Shown: in pieces, positions 16,213 to 24,763 of the stretch
Layout of the letters: every line of letters starts with the position of its first letter
How positions within the stretch are numbered: position 1 is the stretch's first letter
Virus record (IMG/VR): IMGVR_UViG_3300028802_000206
Span: 1 to 57,702 of that record
DNA: 57,702 bases
Source: a virus
Reading direction: 5' to 3' (one strand)
Position numbers and translations under genes: made by a program
Notes under the pieces: generated by a model
What the model was told of the DNA's origin: nothing
Databases searched by the model: none
What the model saw: only the letters and a program-made list of their open reading frames with translations

Positions 16213-17219
16213 GGCCGCGCCTCCAGCACTGCAAGGCGGGCCTCAAGCGCCTCGATGCGCAGCTCCAGCGGATGCTTGATTATCTCCTTGGAGCTTGGGT
16301 CGGCCTTGAGTTCGATCGGCTTGCTCGACCAGATGCCTGCACTGTCGCACCAGAGAACATTGTCGCCGTGCATCATGTGAACGTGCTGGTCGTCCACCTT
16401 GCTGCTTTTCTTCTCGTCGCCGCCAGCCGTGTGCAGCCACCGCTTGTTGTCCTTGTCGTAGTGGCCGACCACGGTGTCCCCGGTCCGAAACTCGACCTTG
16501 CTCTTTGAGGCCCTCATCTCGGTGTTGACCTCGTCCCCCTCGTGTTTGTACTGCTCGCGATTGGGGGAGCGCTCCGCTTCCGCGCGCTCGTCCGCGCTCA
16601 TCGCCCTGATGTCGTAACCGGCGTCAGCCCATGACCGCAGGTTCTGCTCCGGGGTGCCGTTGCTGCGGTCCTGCTTCTTCTTGACAACATGGCGGACTGA
16701 AACGAAGCGCTCCTTCTTCTCGCTTTTGCCGGTCGCGCGCCCCTGCGCGTCACGCAGCATTTTGGCGCCGGGAGCCTGGCCATTTCCGTCATCGTCGAGC
16801 GACATGATGTACGTCGCCGCCGCACGGATCAGCGTGCCCTGGCCCTGGTGGTCGTACTGGAAACTCTCTCCCGGCTTCAGGCCCATCGGGCGGTGCCTGC
16901 GGTCATCGACCCCGATCACCACAGGATGGTTGCGCTGGCCTCCCAGGAAGACCGCAATGCCCTCTGCGGCCTTGCCCTTGATGTTCGACAGCAGGCTGGC
17001 CATGCCGCCCTGCGGGCCGCCCTCCTGCTCGTCGCGCGGCATCGGGATCGCGCTCATGCCGAACGACTGCATGCGCTCGACGATCTTGCGGCCTTCGCTC
17101 GCCATGCCGTCGAAACTCAGCTCCTGCATCATCGGATTGTCGTTGGCCTTGTTCATCGTCAGCCGAACGATCTGGTGCATCGTCCGCCCCGACATCTCCA
17201 ACAGACTGTTCCTGTTCAC
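16209..17219 (-). CDS. Mu gp45-like baseplate spike protein
   Basis: 336 residues. The N-terminal OB-like part (GMSAIPMPRDEQEGGPQGGM, then AAEGIAVFLGGQRNHPVVIG) matches Mu gp45/gpV-type spikes. The middle part is a charged insertion (residues about 165-235), and then a beta-repeat region (VEFRTGDTVVGHYDKDN; VHMMHGDNVLWCDSAG) and a C-terminal helix. The spike tip pierces the outer membrane. Confidence 0.82.
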   Translation of the reverse strand: MNRNSLLEMSGRTMHQIVRLTMNKANDNPMMQELSFDGMASEGRKIVERMQSFGMSAIPMPRDEQEGGPQGGMASLLSNIKGKAAEGIAVFLGGQRNHPVVIGVDDRRHRPMGLKPGESFQYDHQGQGTLIRAAATYIMSLDDDGNGQAPGAKMLRDAQGRATGKSEKKERFVSVRHVVKKKQDRSNGTPEQNLRSWADAGYDIRAMSADERAEAERSPNREQYKHEGDEVNTEMRASKSKVEFRTGDTVVGHYDKDNKRWLHTAGGDEKKSSKVDDQHVHMMHGDNVLWCDSAGIWSSKPIELKADPSSKEIIKHPLELRIEALEARLAVLEARP

Positions 17220-17226
17220 GTCGTCC

Positions 17227-18423
17227 TCACGGCAATTGGCTGTCGATCTGCCGCCGCGCGATGGCTTCGGCCCGCTCCTTGGCGCGAAAGATCACGTTGG
17301 CTTCACGGTAATTGTAGCGCCCGTTCATATGCACGGGCTTGACCATCGTCATCGTGGTCGTGGTGCCGCCGTCGTTCTGCTCGTAGGTGCAGCCCGCGCA
17401 GCCCAGCACCTCGTCGTACATGATCAGCGACGGCGAGGTGACGGCGTAGTATTCGCCAGCGCGCCATATCTCCTCGGACAGGTTTGCGTCCTTGAACCAG
17501 CCCTGCACCGTGATCTGCGCTTCGATCTCGCTGCCTTGCGTAAACACGTATTCCATGTCGGCGCGGCGCTTGATGCCGTGCATCGTGTCGGCCACGTCCG
17601 CCACCACCACCAAGTGCCGATTGCGGGTGGAAGTCCCATCGCGGGTCGCCACCTGCTTGTTCTGTGGGTCGCCGTTGGCTTCGTCGCTCCCGCTGTCCTG
17701 CCCGACCGAGAAGGTGCGCTTGTAGATCTTGTTGTCACGCACCACCGCGTTGGCGCGCAGGATGTTGCCACTCTCGACCAGATAGCCGCTTGTTTGCACC
17801 GGGTGCTCGCCGATCAGCAGCAACCCGCCATTGGCCATCGACCCGATGACGATGCTGCGCATCTTGGCGTAGCGCTCGATGGCTTGCATCGGTGTCTCTC
17901 CAGGCTGCACCTGGATGTTCTTGAACGGCGTGTTGTCCACGTCGCCCTTGGTGTGAATGTTGACGCCGAGATGCGCGGCCAGATCGTTCGCGAGCTGCGT
18001 CACCGACTTGCCGTCGTGGCCATCCAGCTTGTCGAGCGGCACCGACGAGTCGACCAGATCGATGGTGTCGCCGCAGCCGATCAGCCGCACACCGTGGTTG
18101 TTGGCGTCGTAGCCGACGTGGCGCTCGGTGATGTAGCCAAACACCGCCGGATAGCCGCCCAGGAACACCCGCACGATGTCGCCGGGGACGAACTGCGCTC
18201 CCTGGATGGTGAGTGGGACAGAAGCCTCCTCAGTGCACTCGAACTGAAACACCGGGAAGCTCTCGGTCCACTTCTGCTCGACCCGCACCGATGTCCAGTT
18301 GGTGTAAATCTGCCCGCGCACCTCCAGGCTGGCGATCTCCTTGGAGCCTGGGCGGCGGATGATGACCGGATCATCCGGCGTTTCCGCTGGCACTATGGGA
18401 ACTTCGCGGACTGTGATGCCCAT
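17227..18423 (-). CDS. Baseplate hub protein (Mu gp44/P-like)
   Basis: 398 residues. Starts with a beta domain (SLEVRGQIYTNWTSVRVEQ), then FVPGDIVRVFLGGYPAVFGY and a LysM-like middle part (VTQLANDLAAHLGVNI, with PGETPMQAIERYAKMR). This is the pattern of phage late-control D/gp44 hub proteins related to T4 gp27. It sits between the N-like proteins and the spike as in Mu. Confidence 0.85.
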   Translation of the reverse strand: MGITVREVPIVPAETPDDPVIIRRPGSKEIASLEVRGQIYTNWTSVRVEQKWTESFPVFQFECTEEASVPLTIQGAQFVPGDIVRVFLGGYPAVFGYITERHVGYDANNHGVRLIGCGDTIDLVDSSVPLDKLDGHDGKSVTQLANDLAAHLGVNIHTKGDVDNTPFKNIQVQPGETPMQAIERYAKMRSIVIGSMANGGLLLIGEHPVQTSGYLVESGNILRANAVVRDNKIYKRTFSVGQDSGSDEANGDPQNKQVATRDGTSTRNRHLVVVADVADTMHGIKRRADMEYVFTQGSEIEAQITVQGWFKDANLSEEIWRAGEYYAVTSPSLIMYDEVLGCAGCTYEQNDGGTTTTMTMVKPVHMNGRYNYREANVIFRAKERAEAIARRQIDSQLP

Positions 18424-18425
18424 CG

Positions 18426-19088
18426 CTACACCGCCAGCATCTTGCCCGCGCGGGGCATGAAGGCGGGATGGACGACAGAATTTTCGGCAATCAGCTCAAG
18501 GTGGCGCGTCGGGTTTGTGTAGGCGCGCTGCGCCATCCGCAGCGACGGCATCACGGTCTGATAGTTGTAGTTGATGACGCGCGGAAGCAGCCGCCCACGC
18601 ATCGCGAGGTGCTGGGTGACGCTGCCGTGCAGGTTGATCAGCGCCATGTAGGTCGCGGCATCGAGATCGTCGGACGCCACCTCGATGGTCTGCGTGAAGG
18701 CGGCGTTTATCACACCGGCAATGGCATCGACCTCCTCGCGCGAGCGGAATGCCATGTAGACAACGATGCGGGCCTCGGTCGCCAGCGTCAGCCGCACTAT
18801 GGCGAGCACGGTCTGCACCGCTTGCAGGCTGACCGGCCGCTCCGCCAGTGCCGCCTTGCGCACCCGGTCCATGGTGGTCAGCGTGGCCTTGCAGTTGCGC
18901 GCGAGATCGACGCAGACGCTGAAGGCGTAGCAGAAGGTTTCCAGGTCCAGCATGTTGCGGTCGACCACCATCATGCCGACCGCGCGCCGCAACGCCGTGC
19001 CGACGGTGCCGGTCGGCTTCACGGCGGCCGACAGCACGACGGGGCCGATCCGCTTGACGATCCCAACGATTTCATCGTCGTGCATCAT
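18426..19088 (-). CDS. Tail protein, probable C-terminal half of a Mu N-like protein
   Basis: 220 mostly helical residues with no clear motif (LETFCYAFSVCVDLARNCK; SVTQHLAMRGRLLPRVINY). The gene begins inside the stop of the DNA-circularisation-domain gene and precedes the hub. In Mu one long gene N occupies this place; the two coupled genes here (215 and 220 residues) together approach its length. I infer a split N protein. Confidence 0.6.
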   Translation of the reverse strand: MMHDDEIVGIVKRIGPVVLSAAVKPTGTVGTALRRAVGMMVVDRNMLDLETFCYAFSVCVDLARNCKATLTTMDRVRKAALAERPVSLQAVQTVLAIVRLTLATEARIVVYMAFRSREEVDAIAGVINAAFTQTIEVASDDLDAATYMALINLHGSVTQHLAMRGRLLPRVINYNYQTVMPSLRMAQRAYTNPTRHLELIAENSVVHPAFMPRAGKMLAV

Positions 19089-19732
19089 GGTTGCTGGACG
19101 ATTATCTGGCCGCTGGAATTGCGCATTGCGAAGTTGCCGGCGGGCGTGAGGCGGTTCATTCGCCCCTCCAAACTTGCGTTCATCTCCCCGGCGCTCTTTT
19201 TCACCAGCGCGTAGCCCAGCATGTCCCCGATCTGCTTGTCGGTCTTGCGCGCGGGCGGCCCGATCAGTTGATCCTCAAGTTGGAATGCATCGTCCTCGAC
19301 CTGCCCCGATGTCGAAACCTCGCGCCGGAATTCTGGGTCGCCATACTCGACGAAGTCCATCTCCACCGTGCAATAGCCGCCCTTCTCGCGCGCCTCGGTG
19401 ACGGTGTAGGACATCACCATGACCCGCTTGTCCGTCATCTCGAATGGCAGCGGAAGCCGCAGCAGGCCGGGGCCGTCCTTCTCAAGCGCGTCGATCAGCC
19501 GGTTTTTCTGGTCCCAGTAATTCGGCCCGATAAGGTAGCCCTGCACGAGAAAGCGCAGAGCTTTGTGCCCCATGTCCTCGGCGTATGGCGTGTTGCGCTT
19601 CGGGTATTCGTGCACTGCCACGCGCCGCCCGCCCTGCTGCGCATCGCTCTCGACGAAGAACTGCACGTTGCGGAACGCCGCCTCTTGGTAGCGCTTGCGC
19701 CACGGGTTCGGGACCTTGTCCTTGATGCTCAT
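19085..19732 (-). CDS. DNA circularisation N-terminal domain tail protein (Mu N-like)
   Basis: 215 residues opening KDKVPNPWRKRYQEAAFRNV, then RRVAVHEYPKRNTPYAEDMG and FLVQGYLIGPNY: the hallmark of the DNA_circ_N family used by Mu-like and Sf6-like phages for a tail protein between tape measure and hub. The name reflects an old annotation; a structural tail-tip role is more likely. Confidence 0.85.
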   Translation of the reverse strand: MSIKDKVPNPWRKRYQEAAFRNVQFFVESDAQQGGRRVAVHEYPKRNTPYAEDMGHKALRFLVQGYLIGPNYWDQKNRLIDALEKDGPGLLRLPLPFEMTDKRVMVMSYTVTEAREKGGYCTVEMDFVEYGDPEFRREVSTSGQVEDDAFQLEDQLIGPPARKTDKQIGDMLGYALVKKSAGEMNASLEGRMNRLTPAGNFAMRNSSGQIIVQQP

Positions 19733-22155
19733 ATGCTCAAAGTCTCCGCGGCATCCTCGGTGCGCTGCATCTGCTTGTGCTGCCGAACCGTCGTGCCTTG
19801 ATAGAGGTCACCCGCCTCGTTGACCTTGGCGTTGGCCTTGGTGCCGTTGGAATTGACCGTGACGTTGACGTTGCCGTTGACCGATGGCGGGCGGTTGGCG
19901 TTGTCGATGCGGCTGCTGCCCTGTAGTCCCGGCTGCATTCCCGGCGGCAAATTCTTCCCGATCCGCCTGACATGGAAGCCACCGGCCCCGCTTGGGAACG
20001 TGCCTGGACCCCCAGGGTAAAGCTGTGCCGCCGCTGCCGCATTGATGTCCACGCCGACACCGCGCTTCTGCGCGGCCCTGCCGGGACCGACATCGCTCTT
20101 TTTCATGACCATGACCCGCCCGTCAGGCAGCGTCACCTCGTGCCACTCGCCCAGCCCGCCGCGTCCAGGCGTGGCAATGCCGGGATCGGTGTGTGGCAGT
20201 CTGCTCGCCTGCGCGCCCTCGCGGCGTCCAGCTGGGTCGGACCAGCTCCCTATCGGAGCACCTGCGTTGAACCACGTCCCCTTGGTGCCGCCACCACCGG
20301 CCTGCGCAATCGCCGTCGCCCGCCCCGGATCGACACCCTGCTGGATCAGCGCCTGCCGCGCCGCTTCGACACTGCGGATGCCGAAATGGCCGGTGTCGGG
20401 CTTGCGCCAGTTCGCGCCCGAAACAAGCCCCCATTTTTCCGCCAGCTCGTTCTCCGTCCCAACTGGCAGCGACTTGCCGGTGCCGCCGCGAACGCCATAG
20501 CCGACCTGATTGATGTCGATGGCGGCACCAATCGGATGTCCCGATGCGTTGTGCGGGCGAGAGCCAAGCGTGCCAGTCGCGGAACCAAGCGTACCACCGG
20601 CCTTCTCGTAATCGTTGATGAACCCCTGGAAGTTCTGCGCGAACCGCTCATCGACCTGAAACTTCTTGCCGCTCGGGGAGGTGACGGTCGCCAAGCCCTG
20701 TTTCGCGATTGCGGTGCCTGCAGGAGCCGTGATGCCGCCAGTGCCGCCCTGCGAGCCACCGCCAACTCCTTGGCCGTTAGGGTTGCCGGTTGTCGTGCCC
20801 GGAGGGCCTGCCGGTCCTGTGCCAGCGCCAGCGCCCGTGCCTGTTCCGGGTGGCCCACCCGTCCCGCCGGCGCGGAATGCGCGGCCAATCGGGGTGTTGT
20901 CCATGCCCCCAGGCCCCCCCATGCCGCCTGGGCTGTAGGAGGCGTTGGTGAAGCCGCTGCCACCACCCACGCTGCCCCTGCTGCCGCCCGAGAACTCCAC
21001 CAGGGCGTCGTACACGCCGGTCTGCACGATGCGCGATGCCCCGCTGCTCTCGCCGCCGTCGTCGCCAAAGCCGCCGAACGAAATTGGACTGAAGCCACGG
21101 GCGCGGCGCGCGGCGCGCTTCTCCTGCACTGACGGCAAGGGTGGCGCTGGCGCGCTTTCGGCTGGAGTGCCACCCGCGCCGCCGCCCAGCAGCGGGTTCT
21201 TCATCATGTATTCCAGGCTGAACGCGCGACCGGGCAGAGCCAGCCCGAGCATCCACGACGACAACGAGCTTGCCTGATCGCCCTTGCCCGACGCCTTCGA
21301 TGCCCAGTCGTCCAGCTTGCTCAACCCGTCAATCAGCTTGTTCAACTCTCCCAGCTCGTTGGTGAGCGCCGGGATGAGGCGCACGCCGAACTTGACCTTG
21401 AGCAGATCCCAGGTTTCGCCCATGTCGACGAGCATGCCGTTGAATTTTACGGCTGTGGCTATGTCCTCATCGGAAAATGCCTTCTTGGTCTTGACGGTGT
21501 CGGCCCACTGCTCCCACGACAGCCGCGCCGCGACAGCGCCCAGCTTGAGCATGTCAAAGAGCCTTCTGCCCTTTTCTCCCGACGGATCGGACTTGTTGAG
21601 CGCCTCCTTGAAGTCGAACGCCTGCTTGAGGCCATCCAGCATGTCGGTTGACGCCGCAATCCGGTTTACCAAGTCGCCCGCGCCCATCGCGTAAAGCTCG
21701 CCGCGCAGATCGCCTATCCGGTTCTTGAAGTCGGTAAATGTGCCCCGGAACCCCGACAGGCCTGCCATCATGGCCTCGGGCGCGATGCCTGCCTTCTGCG
21801 CCTCGGACGTGAAGGCGCGCAGCGCCTGCTCGCTCAGCCCCAGCTCTTTGCTGGCGTACTTCATCTGGACGATCTTGGATGAGATGTCGCCCAGCGTGCC
21901 GATCAGCGTGCGGGCGGCAACCCCGACGCCAGCCGCGCCCAGGCCGAACGCCCCCAGCGACGGCACCGCCGACTTCAGCTCGCTGCCGACGCCCTTGATG
22001 GTCTTGCCGAGCGAGCTGAAGCTGCTGTTGACCTGCTCGACGCCCTTGCCCGCGCGCGCCGGCACCGCGCCGATCTCGCGACCGATGGCGCGGATGTTCG
22101 CCAGCGCTTCTTCGCTGACGACGGTTGCTCGCAGGCGAAGGACATCATCCGGCAT
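19729..22155 (-). CDS. Tape measure protein with embedded M15-type peptidase domain
   Basis: 808 residues. The first 300 are helical with Gly/Ala-rich hydrophobic parts (LGAFGLGAAGVGVAARTLIG) typical of tape measures. A Gly/Pro-rich linker (about 330-500) leads to a D-Ala-D-Ala-carboxypeptidase-like M15 fold at roughly 520-640, with zinc-ligand motifs SGHPIGAAIDIN (His and Asp) and DTGHFGI (His). Such virion-borne peptidases open the peptidoglycan during DNA entry. The length sets the tail length. A final region repeats VNGNVNVTVNSNGTKANAKV. Confidence 0.85.
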   Translation of the reverse strand: MPDDVLRLRATVVSEEALANIRAIGREIGAVPARAGKGVEQVNSSFSSLGKTIKGVGSELKSAVPSLGAFGLGAAGVGVAARTLIGTLGDISSKIVQMKYASKELGLSEQALRAFTSEAQKAGIAPEAMMAGLSGFRGTFTDFKNRIGDLRGELYAMGAGDLVNRIAASTDMLDGLKQAFDFKEALNKSDPSGEKGRRLFDMLKLGAVAARLSWEQWADTVKTKKAFSDEDIATAVKFNGMLVDMGETWDLLKVKFGVRLIPALTNELGELNKLIDGLSKLDDWASKASGKGDQASSLSSWMLGLALPGRAFSLEYMMKNPLLGGGAGGTPAESAPAPPLPSVQEKRAARRARGFSPISFGGFGDDGGESSGASRIVQTGVYDALVEFSGGSRGSVGGGSGFTNASYSPGGMGGPGGMDNTPIGRAFRAGGTGGPPGTGTGAGAGTGPAGPPGTTTGNPNGQGVGGGSQGGTGGITAPAGTAIAKQGLATVTSPSGKKFQVDERFAQNFQGFINDYEKAGGTLGSATGTLGSRPHNASGHPIGAAIDINQVGYGVRGGTGKSLPVGTENELAEKWGLVSGANWRKPDTGHFGIRSVEAARQALIQQGVDPGRATAIAQAGGGGTKGTWFNAGAPIGSWSDPAGRREGAQASRLPHTDPGIATPGRGGLGEWHEVTLPDGRVMVMKKSDVGPGRAAQKRGVGVDINAAAAAQLYPGGPGTFPSGAGGFHVRRIGKNLPPGMQPGLQGSSRIDNANRPPSVNGNVNVTVNSNGTKANAKVNEAGDLYQGTTVRQHKQMQRTEDAAETLSI

Positions 22156-22164
22156 GGCACTGCC

Positions 22165-22332
22165 TCAGTGCCGCTGCGCCTCCGCAACGGCGAGCATCTT
22201 GTCGGTCCACTCCATGTGCTGCTCGACCTCGTCGAGCGGCATCGCGAGAAATTCCGCCGGGGAACAAGAGTAGACCCGCGCCAGCCGATAGCAGTTCAGA
22301 ACTGCATCGCCTGGGGGCCCGGCGGGAAAAAA
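22165..22332 (-). CDS. -1 frame extension of the tail chaperone (gpE'/GT-like)
   Basis: Reading -1 after TTTTTTC gives an uninterrupted 53-codon extension to the stop at 22165-22167, containing SPAEFLAMPLDEVEQHMEWT, the short helical motif typical of gpE' and GT extensions. Fused to the first 110 codons it makes a product of about 163 residues. It has no good start of its own, which supports translation by frameshift. The tape measure starts 9 bases further on. Confidence 0.8.
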   Translation of the reverse strand, partial: FFPAGPPGDAVLNCYRLARVYSCSPAEFLAMPLDEVEQHMEWTDKMLAVAEAQRH

Positions 22333-22655
22333 CGTATTAACGCATGCGCGCAGGTCGACCAGTCCTCGCTGTCGAGCGCCTTGATGGTCGAGGGCGGCAC
22401 AGCCGCCAGTATGGACATCATCTCCCCCATCACCGCCGGGTTGACCGCGATCGCCCCGATCCGCCAGTCCTGAACGATGGGATAGCCGCTGCCCATCGCC
22501 ATGATGTCGCCGCCGGTCGGCCTGCGGAACACCAGCTTTTTCACCATCTCCCCGTGCGCCTGCACGGGTGTGGTCAGCTCGATGACGATCTCTTTCGGAC
22601 GCACCGGCTTCGGAGGGTCCTCTTGCTCCACCATCTTGACTGCCGCTTCCGCCAT
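22296..22655 (-). CDS. Tail assembly chaperone, zero-frame product (Mu gp41/P2 gpE type)
   Basis: 119 residues. Matches the phage tail assembly E/41/14 family: IELTTPVQAHGEMVKKLVFR and RPTGGDIMAM, then a helical end. It lies between tube and tape measure, where tail assembly chaperones coat the tape measure before tube polymerisation. A slippery heptamer near the 3' end lets a part of the ribosomes continue in the -1 frame (see 22165-22332). Confidence 0.85.
   Translation of the reverse strand: MAEAAVKMVEQEDPPKPVRPKEIVIELTTPVQAHGEMVKKLVFRRPTGGDIMAMGSGYPIVQDWRIGAIAVNPAVMGEMMSILAAVPPSTIKALDSEDWSTCAHALIRFFPPGPQAMQF
22326..22332 (-). promoter_or_regulatory. Programmed -1 frameshift slippery heptamer TTTTTTC
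   Basis: On the minus strand the codons are CGT TTT TTC CCG, giving the X-XXY-YYZ heptamer T-TTT-TTC in the zero frame, nine codons before the zero-frame stop. A GC-rich stretch (CCGCCGGGCCCCC) follows and may slow ribosomes. Confidence 0.8.
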
Positions 22656-22665
22656 TGCGTGCTCC

Positions 22666-23034
22666 TTACGATGTCAGCTCGTCGCCATCGACACCTTCGA
22701 ACCGGATGCGGAACTGGCCGTCGTGGGTGTTGATCTCGACCGGGCCTTTGACCCACGCATTGCGCAACACGTAGGTGTGCCCGTTCACCAGCTCGGCGGT
22801 GACGGTGGCGTCGGTGATGCTTTCCAGAAACTCGGTGCTGACCTCGGGCAAGGTTGAGAGATCGCCCTCGATGTACGGCACGCGCGGCAGCTCCTGGTAG
22901 CCGTGCACGTAATCCTGACCGGCGATGCCGGTGCGCTCGACCTGCGTGATCGACACGGTGAGGCTGCCCTTGAGCGGAAACATCGCTCCGTCAACCTTTA
23001 GATACGCGGTGCCAGCGATAGGCCCTTGCGGCAT
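22666..23034 (-). CDS. Tail tube protein (Mu gpM-like)
   Basis: 122 residues, beginning MPQGPIAGTAYLKVDGAMFP, then GSLTVSITQVERTGIAGQDY and VPYIEGDL. This is the gpM/tail tube family of Mu-like phages; hexameric rings form the inner tube. In Mu the sheath gene is directly upstream; here 1.7 kb of foreign-looking cargo separates them. Confidence 0.85.
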   Translation of the reverse strand: MPQGPIAGTAYLKVDGAMFPLKGSLTVSITQVERTGIAGQDYVHGYQELPRVPYIEGDLSTLPEVSTEFLESITDATVTAELVNGHTYVLRNAWVKGPVEINTHDGQFRIRFEGVDGDELTS

Positions 23035-23348
23035 GCAAGCCTCCCATGGTTAAAGGGGCGTGCCGCACGGCAATCTGGATCGAAACTTTGAGGGGGCAGG
23101 CGCTCAAACGCCGGCCCCTTTTCTTTTATTACCAGTCACCTTTGAAAAACCCAAAGCATCCAAGGTCGTGCAAATGGTTTGCGTGGTTGGAGAGACCTTT
23201 CTCCAAAACTCGCCCAGGTAGTTGGTTGGACTTTCGGGTTGTAATGAAGCGTTACTACGAGCGATGGAACGCGATCACCCGCGCCGCCACGATCGAATAC
23301 AGCCCTGTGTAGGTCCCGGCATCGATAGCCACCAGACCGGGCTGTAAC
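23035..23348. other. Intergenic region between tube gene and sugar cassette
   Basis: No clear gene. A plus-strand terminator-like hairpin lies at 23092-23121. On the minus strand a short frame next to the stop of the 23349 gene could read ELQPGLVAIDAGTYTGLYSI up to a stop near 23260, which looks protein-like but has no convincing start; it may be a remnant of the original gene neighbour. Confidence 0.4.
23092..23121 (+). terminator. Rho-independent terminator-like hairpin
   Basis: Stem GGGGC-A-GGCG (23092-23101), loop CTCAAA, stem CGCC-G-GCCCC (23108-23117), then TTTTCTTTT. It is oriented as a plus-strand terminator although no plus-strand gene precedes it. On the minus strand it would be a hairpin in the leader of the tube gene. 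Confidence 0.55.
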
Positions 23349-23993
23349 TCACTGCCACGCCTCCTGCACCCATGGGATGGCGCAGACTTGCGGCTTGTGG
23401 CTCCCTCCGAAATTGATGACCGCCGCGTGCTTCGGCGGGTGCATTGTCAGGTCGCGGTAATTGCAGAAAAAGTCCCGTGGCATCAGGGCCTGCAGGAACA
23501 GCGCCTCGGGATACAGAAGCTCAATGGCCTTCTGGTCGCCGTAGCGCCAGGACCGCTCAATGTACCAGTCGCGACGGTGGTCGAAGCGCGACCAGATGAA
23601 CCCGCACTGGCCGCCGCCGATCACCATGACGCTGCTACTGTATTTGCAGGGATAGTCGAGTCCCGCGCGCCGCGCCGGATTTTCCAAAATGCTGAACTCG
23701 CCCGGTGCATCCGCAAGTGGTGTGACGTCGTTGATGAGAATGTTGTCGAGATGGAAGTAAACTACTTTTGATCGGCCGCGCCACGTCGGCTCGAACAGAA
23801 GCATCTTGTTCCACCACCCTGGGAGGCCTGCCTCCACCACGTCGATAAAGGTGACGTCGTCACACCGCTCGGGCTGATCTGTCATGCAGACCATCTCGTG
23901 GTCGCGCGACAGGTGACGCCTGATCATGTTGCGCAGCTTGATGACGTAATCGAATCCGTACTCGCTGCCGGTGCGCACGCACGCGACAATCAC
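23349..23993 (-). CDS. Glycosyltransferase-like protein (GT-A type)
   Basis: 214 residues. The pattern MIVACVRTGSEYGFDYVIKL, GWWNKMLLFEP, then KVVYFHLDNILINDV and INFGGSHKP fits phage GT-A glycosyltransferases that usually have a YFDLDT metal-binding motif. Here the first Asp of D-x-D is His (FHLDN), so metal binding or activity may be altered. With the 24011 gene it forms a cassette between tube and sheath. A role in modifying virion or cell-surface glycans is an inference. Confidence 0.65.
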   Translation of the reverse strand: MIVACVRTGSEYGFDYVIKLRNMIRRHLSRDHEMVCMTDQPERCDDVTFIDVVEAGLPGWWNKMLLFEPTWRGRSKVVYFHLDNILINDVTPLADAPGEFSILENPARRAGLDYPCKYSSSVMVIGGGQCGFIWSRFDHRRDWYIERSWRYGDQKAIELLYPEALFLQALMPRDFFCNYRDLTMHPPKHAAVINFGGSHKPQVCAIPWVQEAWQ

Positions 23994-24010
23994 ATCGGGC
24001 TCCCAGGCTG

Positions 24011-24712
24011 TTACCGAGAGAGCATTGCCACGCCGTCATCGAGCGTGACCTTCTGAAAACAGCGAATTGCCGATGTCGGACAGGCATTCGCAATGTGAAC
24101 GCCACGCTTGTTGAGGTGCGGGACGTAGACTTCGAAGTGGCTCGCCCAGACCTTCCAGTTCTCGTGGTTCTGTGCCCGCTTCTTGTCGTGCTGCTGGTTG
24201 TCTTGAAAGGAACCGTCATAGTCGTAGCCGAACAAGATTATGTGCTTGGCCTGCTTGTGCAGGCAGATTTGCAGCGCACCGAACCCGCTGGTGCCGCCGC
24301 CATAGATCGCGCTTGGATCTTCAGACACCGCCTGACCCACCAGCCGCTTGACGAAGGTGACGTTGCGCGATGGCGGCGGACCAGTCTTGGCGAGCTGGTC
24401 CTCGGGAACCGCCCAGTAGACACGCGCCGGCACGTCGGCGAGCTTGTCGCGCCATTCGGCATAGCGCTCTATATCGAGACCGAACCCTGCGTCCGCCCAT
24501 GGGATGTCGAAGATCGACCCCTTGACCGCAAGGATGGTCGCGCCCCGCAGGCGCTCGAAATCAAAACCGATGAGTGAATGCCCGCCGGCGACGATGGCAA
24601 CCGGTTGCTTGTCCCAGTACGGCGATCCCACCTTGCCGTAGGCATCACCCGCGTCAAAGTCCGCATCTGGCGGTGCCGTGACCATGCGCCGGTTGACTCG
24701 TCCTGTCGTCAT
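24011..24712 (-). CDS. Rossmann-like protein of the sugar cassette (DUF115-like)
   Basis: I prefer the ATG at 24712 (MTTGRVNRRMVTAPPD, 233 residues), preceded by GAGGCGG; 24724 is possible. Features: VAIVAGGHSLIGFDFERLRG, ILAVKGSIFDIPWADAGFG and HIILFGYDYDG. This nucleotide-binding-like layout resembles DUF115/motility-accessory-factor and phage sugar-related proteins, but the identity is not certain. It is followed by the glycosyltransferase-like gene after 17 bases. Confidence 0.5.
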   Translation of the reverse strand: MTTGRVNRRMVTAPPDADFDAGDAYGKVGSPYWDKQPVAIVAGGHSLIGFDFERLRGATILAVKGSIFDIPWADAGFGLDIERYAEWRDKLADVPARVYWAVPEDQLAKTGPPPSRNVTFVKRLVGQAVSEDPSAIYGGGTSGFGALQICLHKQAKHIILFGYDYDGSFQDNQQHDKKRAQNHENWKVWASHFEVYVPHLNKRGVHIANACPTSAIRCFQKVTLDDGVAMLSR

Positions 24713-24728
24713 CGTCCGCCTCATTGAA

Positions 24729-24755
24729 GGTGGCGCGCACCGGATGCGCGCCACC
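24729..24755 (-). terminator. Strong hairpin between sheath and sugar cassette
   Basis: Perfect 11-bp arms GGTGGCGCGCA (24729-24739) and TGCGCGCCACC (24745-24755) with a 5-base loop, 8 bases after the sheath stop. No T run follows on the minus strand, so attenuation or mRNA 3'-end protection of the abundant sheath message is as likely as termination. Confidence 0.6.
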
Positions 24756-24763
24756 TCTGCCTG

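Noticed and set aside
20666-21277. Plus-strand Pro-rich ORFs inside the tape measure
   Set aside because: They mirror the Gly/Pro linker of the tape measure on the other strand; no starts or family features.
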